Assembly (NCBI RefSeq): GCF_000022605.2
Contig: NC_013454.1
Coordinates: 558,001-622,000, forward strand
DNA: 64,000 nucleotides
Source of the DNA: Blattabacterium sp. (Blattella germanica) str. Bge
GTDB lineage: Bacteria; Bacteroidota; Bacteroidia; Flavobacteriales; Blattabacteriaceae
Direction of reading: 5' to 3'
In this document: positions 27,465 to 35,443 of the stretch, piece by piece
Layout: each line of letters opens with the position of its first letter
Position numbering within the stretch: the stretch's first letter is position 1
Notes under the pieces: generated by a model
What the model was told of the DNA's origin: nothing
Databases searched by the model: none
Seen by the model: the letters and a program-made list of their open reading frames with translations, nothing else
Made by a program: the position numbers and the translations under genes

Positions 27465-27775
27465 GTGAAGATCATTCTTTAGAAGATCGTATTATTTTTG
27501 TATTAAAAAGTATATATGACCCGGAAATTCCGGTAGATATTTATGAACTAGGTCTTATTTATGATATTCAAGTTTCTAATAAAAAAGAGGTTAAAATAGT
27601 AATGACTTTAACTACACCAAATTGTCCAGTAGCAGAAAGTTTGCCCTTAGAAGTCAAAAATAAAGTTGAGTCTTTAAAAGAAATAAAAAATGTAGATGTA
27701 GTTTTAACATTTGATCCTCCTTGGAGTAGAGAATTTATGAGTGAGGAAGCACGTTTAGAACTAGGTTTTTTATAA
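27461..27775 (+). CDS. DUF59/MIP18-family iron-sulfur assembly factor (SufT-like)
   Basis: Small cytoplasmic protein of the MIP18 (DUF59) family, implicated in iron-sulfur cluster maturation (SufT) and also found in PaaD-type proteins. The 104 residues include the signature DPEIPVDIYELGLIYDI near residue 20, a conserved cysteine in TTPNCPVAE, and the C-terminal FDPPWSREFMSEEARLELGF. The start ATG overlaps the stop of the M16 gene (ATGA). With many Fe-S proteins retained (ActB and others), a role in cluster assembly is plausible but inferred. Confidence 0.88.
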   Translation: MSEDHSLEDRIIFVLKSIYDPEIPVDIYELGLIYDIQVSNKKEVKIVMTLTTPNCPVAESLPLEVKNKVESLKEIKNVDVVLTFDPPWSREFMSEEARLELGFL

Positions 27776-27780
27776 ATTTT

Positions 27781-28728
27781 ATGAGTATGAGTATTTTGAG
27801 TTTTCTATTTTATGGGATATTAATCCTTTTAATTTTATCTCTTTTTTCTAGTTTCCTTTTTATAGTTCAGCAAGAAACAGCATTTATTATTGAAAGAATG
27901 GGAAAATTTCATAGTATTCGTTATGCTGGATTGAATTTTAAAATTCCCATTATAGATCATATAGTCGGAAAACTCACTTTGAAAATTCAACAATTAGATC
28001 TTTTAGTAGACACTAAAACTAAAGATAATGTTTTTGTAAAAGTTAAAATATCAGTTCAATTTAAAGTAATTAAAAAAAAAGTATACGAAGCTTTTTATAA
28101 ATTAGATAATTCTCATGCTCAAATTACTTCTTATATATTTGATGTTGTTCGAGCAGAAGTTCCAAAAATGCGTTTAGATGATGTTTTTGAGAGAAAAGAT
28201 CACATTGCTCTTGTAGTAAAAGGAGAATTAGAGGGGTCCATGTTAGATTATGGATTTTCCATTATTAAGGCTTTAGTCACAGATCTTGATCCAGATGAAC
28301 AAGTCAAACAAGCAATGAATCGTATTAATACAGCTGAAAGAGAAAAAGTAGCAGCGGAATATCAAGCAGAAGCTGAAAGAATTAAAATTGTAGCTAAAGC
28401 CAAAGCAGAAGCTGAAAGTAAAAAATTACAAGGAAAAGGAACAGCAGATCAACGTAGAGAGATAGCTAGAGGAATATTAGAATCTGTAGAAGTATTAAAT
28501 AATGTAGGAATAAATTCACAAGAAGCTTCAGCTTTGATTGTAGTGACACAACATTATGACACACTTCAATCTATGGGAGAAGGGTGTAACACCAATTTAA
28601 TTTTATTACCTAATTCCCCAGGATCTGCTAGTGAAATGTTAAATAATATGATTACTTCATTTAATATTTCTAATCAAATTGGAGAAACACTCAAAAAAAA
28701 GAACAATAGTAAAAAAAATAAATCATAA
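27781..28728 (+). CDS. SPFH/band 7 (stomatin-like) membrane protein
   Basis: Stomatin/prohibitin family protein of the slipin/QmcA type. The 315 residues consist of one N-terminal transmembrane helix (about 5-28), an SPFH domain starting VQQETAFIIERMGKFHSI, and a long Ala/Glu/Lys coiled coil (about 180-230) with INTAEREKVAAEYQAEAER. The tail is Ser/Lys/Asn-rich. Members form ring or cage oligomers in the inner membrane and often associate with proteases; no NfeD partner is next to it here. It starts 5 bases after the DUF59 gene. Confidence 0.92.
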   Translation: MSMSILSFLFYGILILLILSLFSSFLFIVQQETAFIIERMGKFHSIRYAGLNFKIPIIDHIVGKLTLKIQQLDLLVDTKTKDNVFVKVKISVQFKVIKKKVYEAFYKLDNSHAQITSYIFDVVRAEVPKMRLDDVFERKDHIALVVKGELEGSMLDYGFSIIKALVTDLDPDEQVKQAMNRINTAEREKVAAEYQAEAERIKIVAKAKAEAESKKLQGKGTADQRREIARGILESVEVLNNVGINSQEASALIVVTQHYDTLQSMGEGCNTNLILLPNSPGSASEMLNNMITSFNISNQIGETLKKKNNSKKNKS

Positions 28729-28734
28729 AATTTC

Positions 28735-29076
28735 ATGGAAATTATAGGAAGAGTTAAAAAACTATTTGAAACTCAAAAATTTGATAGTGGATTTAGAAAA
28801 AGAGAAATCGTTCTTACAACTGAAGAACCATACCCACAAAATATATTGATTGAATTTATTCAAGATAAAGTGGATTTATTAGAGAATATAAGATCAAAAG
28901 ATAAAATAAAAATTTTTATTAATATTCGTGGTAGAGAATGGACCAATCCTGAAGGAATAATTAAATATTTTAATTCTATACAAGGATGGAAAATAGAAGA
29001 GATAGGTTCTTCAAAAAAAACATCTGCTATATCTCCATCTTTATCTTCTGATGATTTCGATGATTTACCTTTCTAG
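28735..29076 (+). CDS. DUF3127 OB-fold-like protein with SSB-type acidic C-terminal tip
   Basis: A 113-residue member of DUF3127, a family largely restricted to Bacteroidota. The N-terminal part (EIIGRVKKLFETQKFDSGFRKREIVL to about residue 90) is predicted beta-rich and OB-fold-like by family knowledge. A short Ser-rich linker leads to a C-terminus reading SSDDFDDLPF. That ending closely resembles the protein-interaction tip of single-stranded DNA-binding protein SSB. Function is not established; a role at single-stranded nucleic acid is inference. Its last 50 bases overlap convergent nth. Confidence 0.85.
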   Translation: MEIIGRVKKLFETQKFDSGFRKREIVLTTEEPYPQNILIEFIQDKVDLLENIRSKDKIKIFINIRGREWTNPEGIIKYFNSIQGWKIEEIGSSKKTSAISPSLSSDDFDDLPF

Positions 29077-29719
29077 AAAATTTTTCTAACAAATTATTTC
29101 TTAATAATTCTTGATAAATTATATCTTTATTCACATTCCACTTTTTAGAAGGTGAATATTCTTTGGCATAAAAAATAATTTGAAGGTGCAACTTTTTCCA
29201 ATTGATTTTATTGAAAATTCGTTTGGCATCTTTTTCCGTTTTTTTAACATTTTTTCCGTCACTCAATTGCCAACGAGCCATCATTCTGTGTATGTGAGTA
29301 TCTACAGGAAATACAGGAACATTTGATACATGAGATAAAAAAACAGATGCTGTTTTATGTCCTACTCCAGGTAAAGATTTTAATATGGAAATATTTTTAG
29401 GAATAACATTGTTATATTTATTTATCAAAATAGTAGATAAATCATAAATATTTTTGGATTTTTTATTATAAAGTCCTATATTTTTTATAAAATTTTTGAT
29501 TTCATCAACAGAAAAACGAATCATATCCCTAGGAGTTCGTATTTTTTTAAATAAATGTTTTGTGATCTCATTTACTTTTTTTTCCTTGCTTTTTGCAGTA
29601 AGCAAAACAGATATGAGTAGAGTATATTCGTTGATATAATATAGAGTGCTAGTTGGACTAGGATATAAAGAATCCAATATTGTTTCAATTATTTTTGTTT
29701 TTCTCGTAAAAAGATTCAT
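29027..29719 (-). CDS. nth: Endonuclease III (DNA glycosylase/AP lyase) lacking the Fe-S loop
   Basis: Removes oxidised pyrimidines and cleaves AP sites in base-excision repair. The 230-residue protein keeps the helix-hairpin-helix LPGVGHKTASVFL with the catalytic lysine, and the catalytic aspartate in VDTHIHRM. The C-terminal region that normally holds CX6CX2CX5C for a 4Fe-4S cluster has no cysteine (YAKEYSPSKKWNVNKDI follows the last core helix). The final 17 residues are encoded antisense to the end of the DUF3127 gene. The start ATG overlaps the stop of clpC. Confidence 0.93.
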   Translation of the reverse strand: MNLFTRKTKIIETILDSLYPSPTSTLYYINEYTLLISVLLTAKSKEKKVNEITKHLFKKIRTPRDMIRFSVDEIKNFIKNIGLYNKKSKNIYDLSTILINKYNNVIPKNISILKSLPGVGHKTASVFLSHVSNVPVFPVDTHIHRMMARWQLSDGKNVKKTEKDAKRIFNKINWKKLHLQIIFYAKEYSPSKKWNVNKDIIYQELLRNNLLEKFSRKVNHRNHQKIKMEI

Positions 29720-31830
29720 ATATTCTGAATAGAAACTTCTATATTATTATTTTTTTCATTCATTTTTAATAAAATTTGATCTCCTTTTTTTAATTTTTCA
29801 CTGATTATACATTCTGATATAGGATTTTTTATAAATTTTTCTATTACTCTTTTTAAAGGACGAGCTCCATATTCATGATCAAATCCTTTTTTTTGAATAA
29901 AATCTTTGACTTCAGGAAATAAAGTTATTTTATATCCTAAATTAGATACGTGAAGTATTATTTTTTCTAGTTCTATATGAGTAATTTTAGATATATCTTT
30001 TTGAGTTAAAGAATTAAAAACAATAATATCATCTATTCTATTTAAAAATTCTGGAGAAAAAGTTTTCTTTAAAGCTTGTTCTAGCACATTTTTAATATAA
30101 TTATTTGATTGTCTGGCTTGAGTATGAAATCCTATTCCTTGACCAAATTCTTTTAATTGTTGTGTTCCTGTATTTGACGTAAAAATAATTACGGTATTTT
30201 TAAAATTTATTTTTCTTCCAATACTATCTGTTACACATCCGTAATCTAACATTTGCAATAAAATATTAAAAACTTCATGATGTGCTTTTTCTATTTCATC
30301 CAACAATATAACAGAATAAGGTTTACGACGTATAATTTCTGTTAATTGTCCTCCCTCTTCATAACCAACATAACCTGGAGGAGCTCCTATTAATCTAGAA
30401 ACAGAGAATTTTTCCATATATTCACTCATATCTATACGGATCAGTGATTCTTCTGAATCAAATAGTTCTTTTGCAAAAATTTTTGCTAAATAAGTTTTTC
30501 CAACTCCTGTTTGTCCTAAAAAAATAAAAGATCCTATAGGAGAATTAGGATCTTTTAATCCAGTTCTGTTTCTTTGTACTGCTTTGACTATTTTTTCTAC
30601 TGCTTCATCTTGTCCTATTATTTTTTCTTTTAGTATATCTATCATTTTATTTAACTTCTTCATTTCAGCTTGAGCGATTCTTTTGACTGGAACCCCACTC
30701 ATCATAGAGACCACTTCTTCAACATTTTCTTCAGAAACTATTTCTTTATTTTCTTTAGAAGATTCTTCCCACTCTTTTTGAGCTTTGATTAATTGTTTTT
30801 CTATACGTTTTTCTGTATCACGAAGCCTAGCTGCTTCCTCATATTTTTGACTTTTAACTACTTTTGATTTCTCTTCACGAATACTTTCTAATTCCTTTTC
30901 TAAAAGAACTATTTCCTGAGGAACTTTTATATTTTTGATATGTACGCGAGATCCTGCTTCATCTAAAGCATCAATTGCTTTATCTGGTAAATGACGATCT
31001 ACAATATATCGTACAGTGAGGTTTACACAAGCTTTTATAGCCTCTTTTGTATAAAGAACATTATGATGACTTTCATATTTTCCTTTTATTTTTTTTAAAA
31101 TTTCTACAGTTTCTTCTTCAGAAGAAGGTTGGACTATAATTTTTTGAAATCTTCGTTCTAAAGCTCCATCTTTTTCTATATATTGTCTATACTCGTTTAA
31201 CGTGGTAGCTCCAATACATTGAATATCTCCTCTAGCTAAAGCCGGTTTAAATATGTTAGACGCATCTAATGACCCCGTGGTCCCTCCCGCTCCAATCATT
31301 GTGTGAATTTCATCTATAAAAAGAATCAATCCCGCATTTTTTTCTGATTCATTTATAATAGCCTTCATTCTTTCTTCAAATTGTCCTCTATATTTAGTTC
31401 CAGCAACTAAACTGGCTAAATCTAGGACAACTACTCTTTTGTTGTATAATACTCTAGAAACTTTTTTTTGTACAATACGAAGAGCTAATCCTTCAGCTAT
31501 AGCTGATTTTCCTACTCCAGGTTCTCCTATAAGTAAAGGATTATTTTTTTTTCTTCTACTCAATATTTGAGAAACGCGTTCTACTTCTTTATCTCTACCG
31601 ACTACAGGATCTAACTTCCCTTCCATTGCTATAGCATTCAAATCTCTTCCAAAGTTGTCCAAAACAGGAGTTTTACTTCTGATTGAAGTTCCTCCATAAT
31701 AACCTGAACTCCTTCCACTTCCTCCAGAACCGTAAGAAGAAGTAGAACTATCATTTTCTATATCTTCATCTGAATAAGCAGAAGAGAAAAAAATTTTTTT
31801 TATACTGTTTGACGAGTAATGATAAATCAT
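29716..31830 (-). CDS. clpC: ATP-dependent Clp protease ATPase ClpC, lacking the N-terminal domain
   Basis: AAA+ unfoldase that feeds ClpP. The 704-residue protein has both ATPase modules: D1 with Walker A GEPGVGKSAIAEG near residue 105 and D2 with GQTGVGKTYLAK near 447. A UVR-type middle helix pair lies around SQKYEEAARLRD, and the ClpP-docking loop is GIGFHTQ. The usual N-terminal Clp_N double repeat (about 140-150 residues) is missing. The protein starts with a short Ser/Gly/Tyr-rich tail leading into SKTPVLDNFGRDL. Only 79 bases separate it from dnaX, so the domain is not encoded nearby. clpP is at 54.9 kb. Confidence 0.95.
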   Translation of the reverse strand: MIYHYSSNSIKKIFFSSAYSDEDIENDSSTSSYGSGGSGRSSGYYGGTSIRSKTPVLDNFGRDLNAIAMEGKLDPVVGRDKEVERVSQILSRRKKNNPLLIGEPGVGKSAIAEGLALRIVQKKVSRVLYNKRVVVLDLASLVAGTKYRGQFEERMKAIINESEKNAGLILFIDEIHTMIGAGGTTGSLDASNIFKPALARGDIQCIGATTLNEYRQYIEKDGALERRFQKIIVQPSSEEETVEILKKIKGKYESHHNVLYTKEAIKACVNLTVRYIVDRHLPDKAIDALDEAGSRVHIKNIKVPQEIVLLEKELESIREEKSKVVKSQKYEEAARLRDTEKRIEKQLIKAQKEWEESSKENKEIVSEENVEEVVSMMSGVPVKRIAQAEMKKLNKMIDILKEKIIGQDEAVEKIVKAVQRNRTGLKDPNSPIGSFIFLGQTGVGKTYLAKIFAKELFDSEESLIRIDMSEYMEKFSVSRLIGAPPGYVGYEEGGQLTEIIRRKPYSVILLDEIEKAHHEVFNILLQMLDYGCVTDSIGRKINFKNTVIIFTSNTGTQQLKEFGQGIGFHTQARQSNNYIKNVLEQALKKTFSPEFLNRIDDIIVFNSLTQKDISKITHIELEKIILHVSNLGYKITLFPEVKDFIQKKGFDHEYGARPLKRVIEKFIKNPISECIISEKLKKGDQILLKMNEKNNNIEVSIQNI

Positions 31831-31909
31831 AAATTAAAATCATTTTTATTAAAAAATAAATAGAAATTTATTGCAAAAAACTTTAACATATATAAGTTTG
31901 TTAATTATA

Positions 31910-33415
31910 TTAATTATAAAGGTTTTTTTCTTCTTGTATTATAGAAGAAGATATTTTCAAATTCAACCGTTCTATTAATGTTTCTACTAATTTATTTTTT
32001 TGATACAAAAAATTGTACTGTTCTATTGGATATTCTTTTTTTTTGATGACTTTAAATTCTAAATGTGGATTATTCAATTTTTTTTTGAAATATTTTTCAA
32101 AATTTGTTTGAATTAATGAAAAATTTCGACTATCTAATTTACAGGGCACCATAAAAAATATTTTATTTCTTATGATTTGAAATTGTATTTCATTTTTCAA
32201 AAAATCTAAATAAACGGGATTTATTTTTTCTGAAAAATTGTGTACGAATTTAATCCAATTTTTTTGCAAAAAATGAAGTTTTTCATTTTCCTTATAAAAG
32301 TGAAATTCTTGACTGTTTTTTTCTATAGAAGAATTTTTATGATTTTTTTTATGAATAGAAAAAAAATGTGCTAATTGGATTAAATGTATTTCTACTGTCA
32401 GTCTTAAATTTTGATTGTTCAATCTATATTCTTTTTCCAAACGAAGGAAAATACTCAAAGCATGAATTAAAAAAAAGAAAGATATTTTTTTTGATTGTTC
32501 AATATAAGATTGTATTATTTCTTTTTTAAATTTCAAAATAGAAATTGTTTCAGAATTTTTAGATAAAAATAAATTTCTGAAATGTTTAGTAAATCCAACT
32601 ACTAAATTATAAGAATCAATTTTTTTCTGTAAAATTTTATCTAACAAAATCAATATCTTATTGACATTCTCATCTAAAAGATAATCTACTATTTCAAAAT
32701 AGTATTTGACATCAAAAATACCCAATTTATTCATTATAAAATATTTGGATATTTTTTGTCCATCACATGATATGAATCTATCAAATAAATGAATAGCCTT
32801 GCTGAGAGATCCTTCTACATGCTTAGACAAAAGCAATAAAGCTTCATTTTCTATTTCTATATTTTCTTTTTCCGCGATCATTTTTAAATGAAAAAAAATT
32901 TTCTTTACAGAAAGACTTTGGAATTCATAAACTTGACAACGTGATAAAATGAATTCTGGGACTATTTTTTCTTCTGTTCCGCAAAAAATAAATAATATAT
33001 GCGGATGTTTTTCTTCTATAAATTTCAAAAAAAAATCAAAAACATCTTTAGAAAATTTATGTATTTCCTTAATAATAAAAATATTATACTTCCCTCTTTT
33101 AGGAGAATAGCGGGATGTATCAATAATTCTATGAATGCATTTCAAGGAATTGTGAAAAAAACCATTAATTTCAAATGTATTTAAAGAAATGTCTTTAAAT
33201 TCTGAAAAAGAATTCAATTCATTCGCTAAAATATGTGCACATGTATTTTTTCCTACTCCTTTTGGTCCAAAAAAAAATAAAACTTGAGACAAACGATTTT
33301 CTTGTATTGCTTTTTTTAAAGTGATAGAAATATTTTCTTGTCCTATCAATTCATCCCATTTCAATGGTTTATATTTATCCGCTAATACAATTTTGTCAGA
33401 AAAAACTTTATTCAT
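31910..33415 (-). CDS. dnaX: DNA polymerase III clamp-loader subunit gamma/tau, divergent ATPase motifs
   Basis: Clamp-loader ATPase subunit. The 501-residue protein has the DnaX N-terminus KYKPLKWDELIGQENI and the SRC arginine-finger motif (LSRCQVYEF). Its nucleotide site is altered: the Walker A loop reads GPKGVGKNTC (residues 50-59), with Asn57 in place of the usual Thr/Ser. Walker B reads FIIKEIHKF, with Lys116 where family members have Asp. The four-cysteine zinc module after the first helix is also missing. The C-terminal 200 residues are poorly conserved and tau-like in position. It precedes clpC by 79 bases and follows sucC. Confidence 0.93.
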   Translation of the reverse strand: MNKVFSDKIVLADKYKPLKWDELIGQENISITLKKAIQENRLSQVLFFFGPKGVGKNTCAHILANELNSFSEFKDISLNTFEINGFFHNSLKCIHRIIDTSRYSPKRGKYNIFIIKEIHKFSKDVFDFFLKFIEEKHPHILFIFCGTEEKIVPEFILSRCQVYEFQSLSVKKIFFHLKMIAEKENIEIENEALLLLSKHVEGSLSKAIHLFDRFISCDGQKISKYFIMNKLGIFDVKYYFEIVDYLLDENVNKILILLDKILQKKIDSYNLVVGFTKHFRNLFLSKNSETISILKFKKEIIQSYIEQSKKISFFFLIHALSIFLRLEKEYRLNNQNLRLTVEIHLIQLAHFFSIHKKNHKNSSIEKNSQEFHFYKENEKLHFLQKNWIKFVHNFSEKINPVYLDFLKNEIQFQIIRNKIFFMVPCKLDSRNFSLIQTNFEKYFKKKLNNPHLEFKVIKKKEYPIEQYNFLYQKNKLVETLIERLNLKISSSIIQEEKNLYN

Positions 33416-33426
33416 AAATATTCATC

Positions 33427-34626
33427 TTATTTTATCTGCAAAATTTCTTTAATTTTATCGGCAGCGTCTTTTAATGTATCTGTAGAATAAATAGGAAGTA
33501 AACTATTTTGAAGCATTTTTTTTGCTATTCTCTCATTTGTTCCTTGCAAACGAACAACCACTGGTATTTGGATATCATGATCAATTTTAGAATATGAATT
33601 AATGATTCCTTCTGATACAGTATCACAACGAACTATTCCTCCAAATATATTAATCAATATTGTTTTAACAGATTTGTCTCTTAATATAAGAGAAAAAGCC
33701 TTTTCTACACGTTTTTTATCCGCAGAACCTCCTATATCTAAAAAATTAGCCGGTTCTCCTCCACAAAATTTGATCATATCCATTGTAGCCATAGCTAACC
33801 CCGCTCCATTCACCATACATCCTACATTTCCTTCCAATTTTAAAAAATTCAAATGAGCTTCATTCGCTTCTTTTTCAAGAAAATCAATATCTTTTGAGTC
33901 ATTATTAATGGCATATTTTTTATGACGAAACAAAGCATTATCATCTAATACAATTTTTATATCTACAGGAATAATTTTGTTGTCAAATGTTTTGATCAAA
34001 GGATTTATTTCCAATAGTAAAGCATCATAAGCTTTATAAGCTTTATAAAGAGAAATTAAAAAAGAACTAAAATTTTTTAAAGTATCACTGTCCATTCCTA
34101 GATTAAAAGCAATTTTTCTGGTTTGAAATAATTGCAATCCTAATATTGGATCTATTTCTTCTGTATAGATTTTATTTGGATTTTTTTTGGAAAGATTTTC
34201 GATTTCAACTCCTCCTTCCTTGGAATAAAGAATTATATCTTTTTCTATATCACGATTAAGCAATATAGATAAATAATATTCTATAGGTGAATTTAATTCG
34301 TTAGAATAGATATCTTCAGACAATAAAATTTTTCTAACTAATTTTCCTTTTTTAGAAGTTTGTGGAGTTATTAGAAATTTTCCTAAGATATTTTTAGATT
34401 TTTCGTAAACTTCATCTAAAGTTTTTGCAATTTGAATACCACCAGCTTTTCCACGTCCCCCTGCGTGAATTTGGGCTTTAATTACCAAAGATTTTTTTCC
34501 AGTTCTTTTAAAAATAATTTTTGCTGCTTCTACAGATTCTTCTGGAGAAGAAGCAAGTATTCCATATGGAACTTGAATTGAAAAAGAATTCAATATTTCT
34601 CTACCTTGGTATTCATGTAAATTCAT
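33427..34626 (-). CDS. sucC: Succinyl-CoA synthetase (ADP-forming) subunit beta
   Basis: TCA-cycle enzyme making ATP from succinyl-CoA with SucD. The 399-residue protein starts with the ATP-grasp domain signature NLHEYQGREILNSFSIQVP, has the IKAQIHAGGRGKAGGI loop near residue 50, and the CoA-ligase-type domain with GCMVNGAGLAMATMD and GGEPANFLDIGG near residues 265-300. INIFGGIVRCD lies near 325. sucD is not in the window. It is transcribed away from lolD, with dnaX 11 bases downstream. Confidence 0.97.
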   Translation of the reverse strand: MNLHEYQGREILNSFSIQVPYGILASSPEESVEAAKIIFKRTGKKSLVIKAQIHAGGRGKAGGIQIAKTLDEVYEKSKNILGKFLITPQTSKKGKLVRKILLSEDIYSNELNSPIEYYLSILLNRDIEKDIILYSKEGGVEIENLSKKNPNKIYTEEIDPILGLQLFQTRKIAFNLGMDSDTLKNFSSFLISLYKAYKAYDALLLEINPLIKTFDNKIIPVDIKIVLDDNALFRHKKYAINNDSKDIDFLEKEANEAHLNFLKLEGNVGCMVNGAGLAMATMDMIKFCGGEPANFLDIGGSADKKRVEKAFSLILRDKSVKTILINIFGGIVRCDTVSEGIINSYSKIDHDIQIPVVVRLQGTNERIAKKMLQNSLLPIYSTDTLKDAADKIKEILQIK

Positions 34627-34670
34627 TGAAAATAATTTTATTTACAAGTAAATTTAAACTAAAATTCGTT

Positions 34671-34678
34671 TATTTTTG
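34671..34678 (+). promoter_or_regulatory. Possible Bacteroidota -7 box for the lolD group
   Basis: The plus strand reads TATTTTTG, matching TAnnTTTG, in the 128-base divergent spacer between sucC and lolD. The leader would be about 70 bases, longer than others here, and no -33 TTTG is evident. A matching box for sucC on the other strand was not found. Confidence 0.3.
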
Positions 34679-34754
34679 ATAATGTTTCTTTAACTTGTTA
34701 ATTTGATTCCTATTCTACATTACAAATAAAAGTCTCACTATAATATACAGAAAA

Positions 34755-35432
34755 ATGATTCAGGCTGAAAATATTTACAAATCTTTTGGAAAAGATGAAG
34801 TCATAAAAGGAGTAAATTTATTTGTGAAAGAAGGAAATATGGTGTGTATTTTGGGGGAATCTGGAGCAGGAAAAAGTACTCTTTTGCATATACTAGGAAC
34901 TTTGGAAAAACCTACTTTCAAGAAACAAATAAAAACTGTTCTAAAAGTCAATGGAAAAGAAGTTTTTCATCTTTCAGATAAAGAACTTTCTATTTTAAGA
35001 AATCAAACAATAGGTTTTATTTTTCAAACTCCTCAACTTTTTCCTGAATTTACTGTATTAGAAAATATTTGTTTACCGGGCTTTATAAACAGAAAAAATA
35101 AAAATGATGTAAAAAAAAAAGCTAAAAGCTTATTAAATAAATTAAATCTTTCTAAACATGAAGATTCAAAACCAGAAGAACTATCAGGAGGACAAAAACA
35201 AAGATTAGCAGTAGCAAGGGCTTTAATTAATAACCCTAAAGTTATTTTTGCAGATGAACCTTCTGGGAATTTAGATAGAAAAAATGCAGATGAATTACAT
35301 AATTTCTTTTTTCTAAGAAAAAAACTAAAACAAACTTTTTTAATTGTCACTCATAATATGCAATTAGCAGATATGGCTGATGAAAAACTAAAAATAGAAA
35401 ATGGAAGAGTCTATCAAATGAATAAAAAATAA
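34755..35432 (+). CDS. lolD: ABC transporter ATP-binding protein, LolD-type
   Basis: ATPase of the MacB/LolD class, which drives release of lipoproteins from the inner membrane (LolCDE). The 225-residue protein has Walker A GESGAGKST near residue 36, the Q-loop FIFQTPQLFPEFTV, the ABC signature LSGGQKQRLAVARAL near 143 and Walker B VIFADEPSG. The Q-loop and FPEFT segment fit LolD, but the class also includes MacB and FtsE relatives. No permease gene is adjacent. Outer-membrane lipoproteins remain plausible in this cell envelope. Confidence 0.8.
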   Translation: MIQAENIYKSFGKDEVIKGVNLFVKEGNMVCILGESGAGKSTLLHILGTLEKPTFKKQIKTVLKVNGKEVFHLSDKELSILRNQTIGFIFQTPQLFPEFTVLENICLPGFINRKNKNDVKKKAKSLLNKLNLSKHEDSKPEELSGGQKQRLAVARALINNPKVIFADEPSGNLDRKNADELHNFFFLRKKLKQTFLIVTHNMQLADMADEKLKIENGRVYQMNKK

Positions 35433-35443
35433 AATATTATTTT

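Noticed and set aside
31831-31909. Search for the missing ClpC N-terminal domain, possibly detached by a frameshift
   Set aside because: Only 79 bases lie between clpC and dnaX, with several stops in all frames, so the domain is not encoded here.
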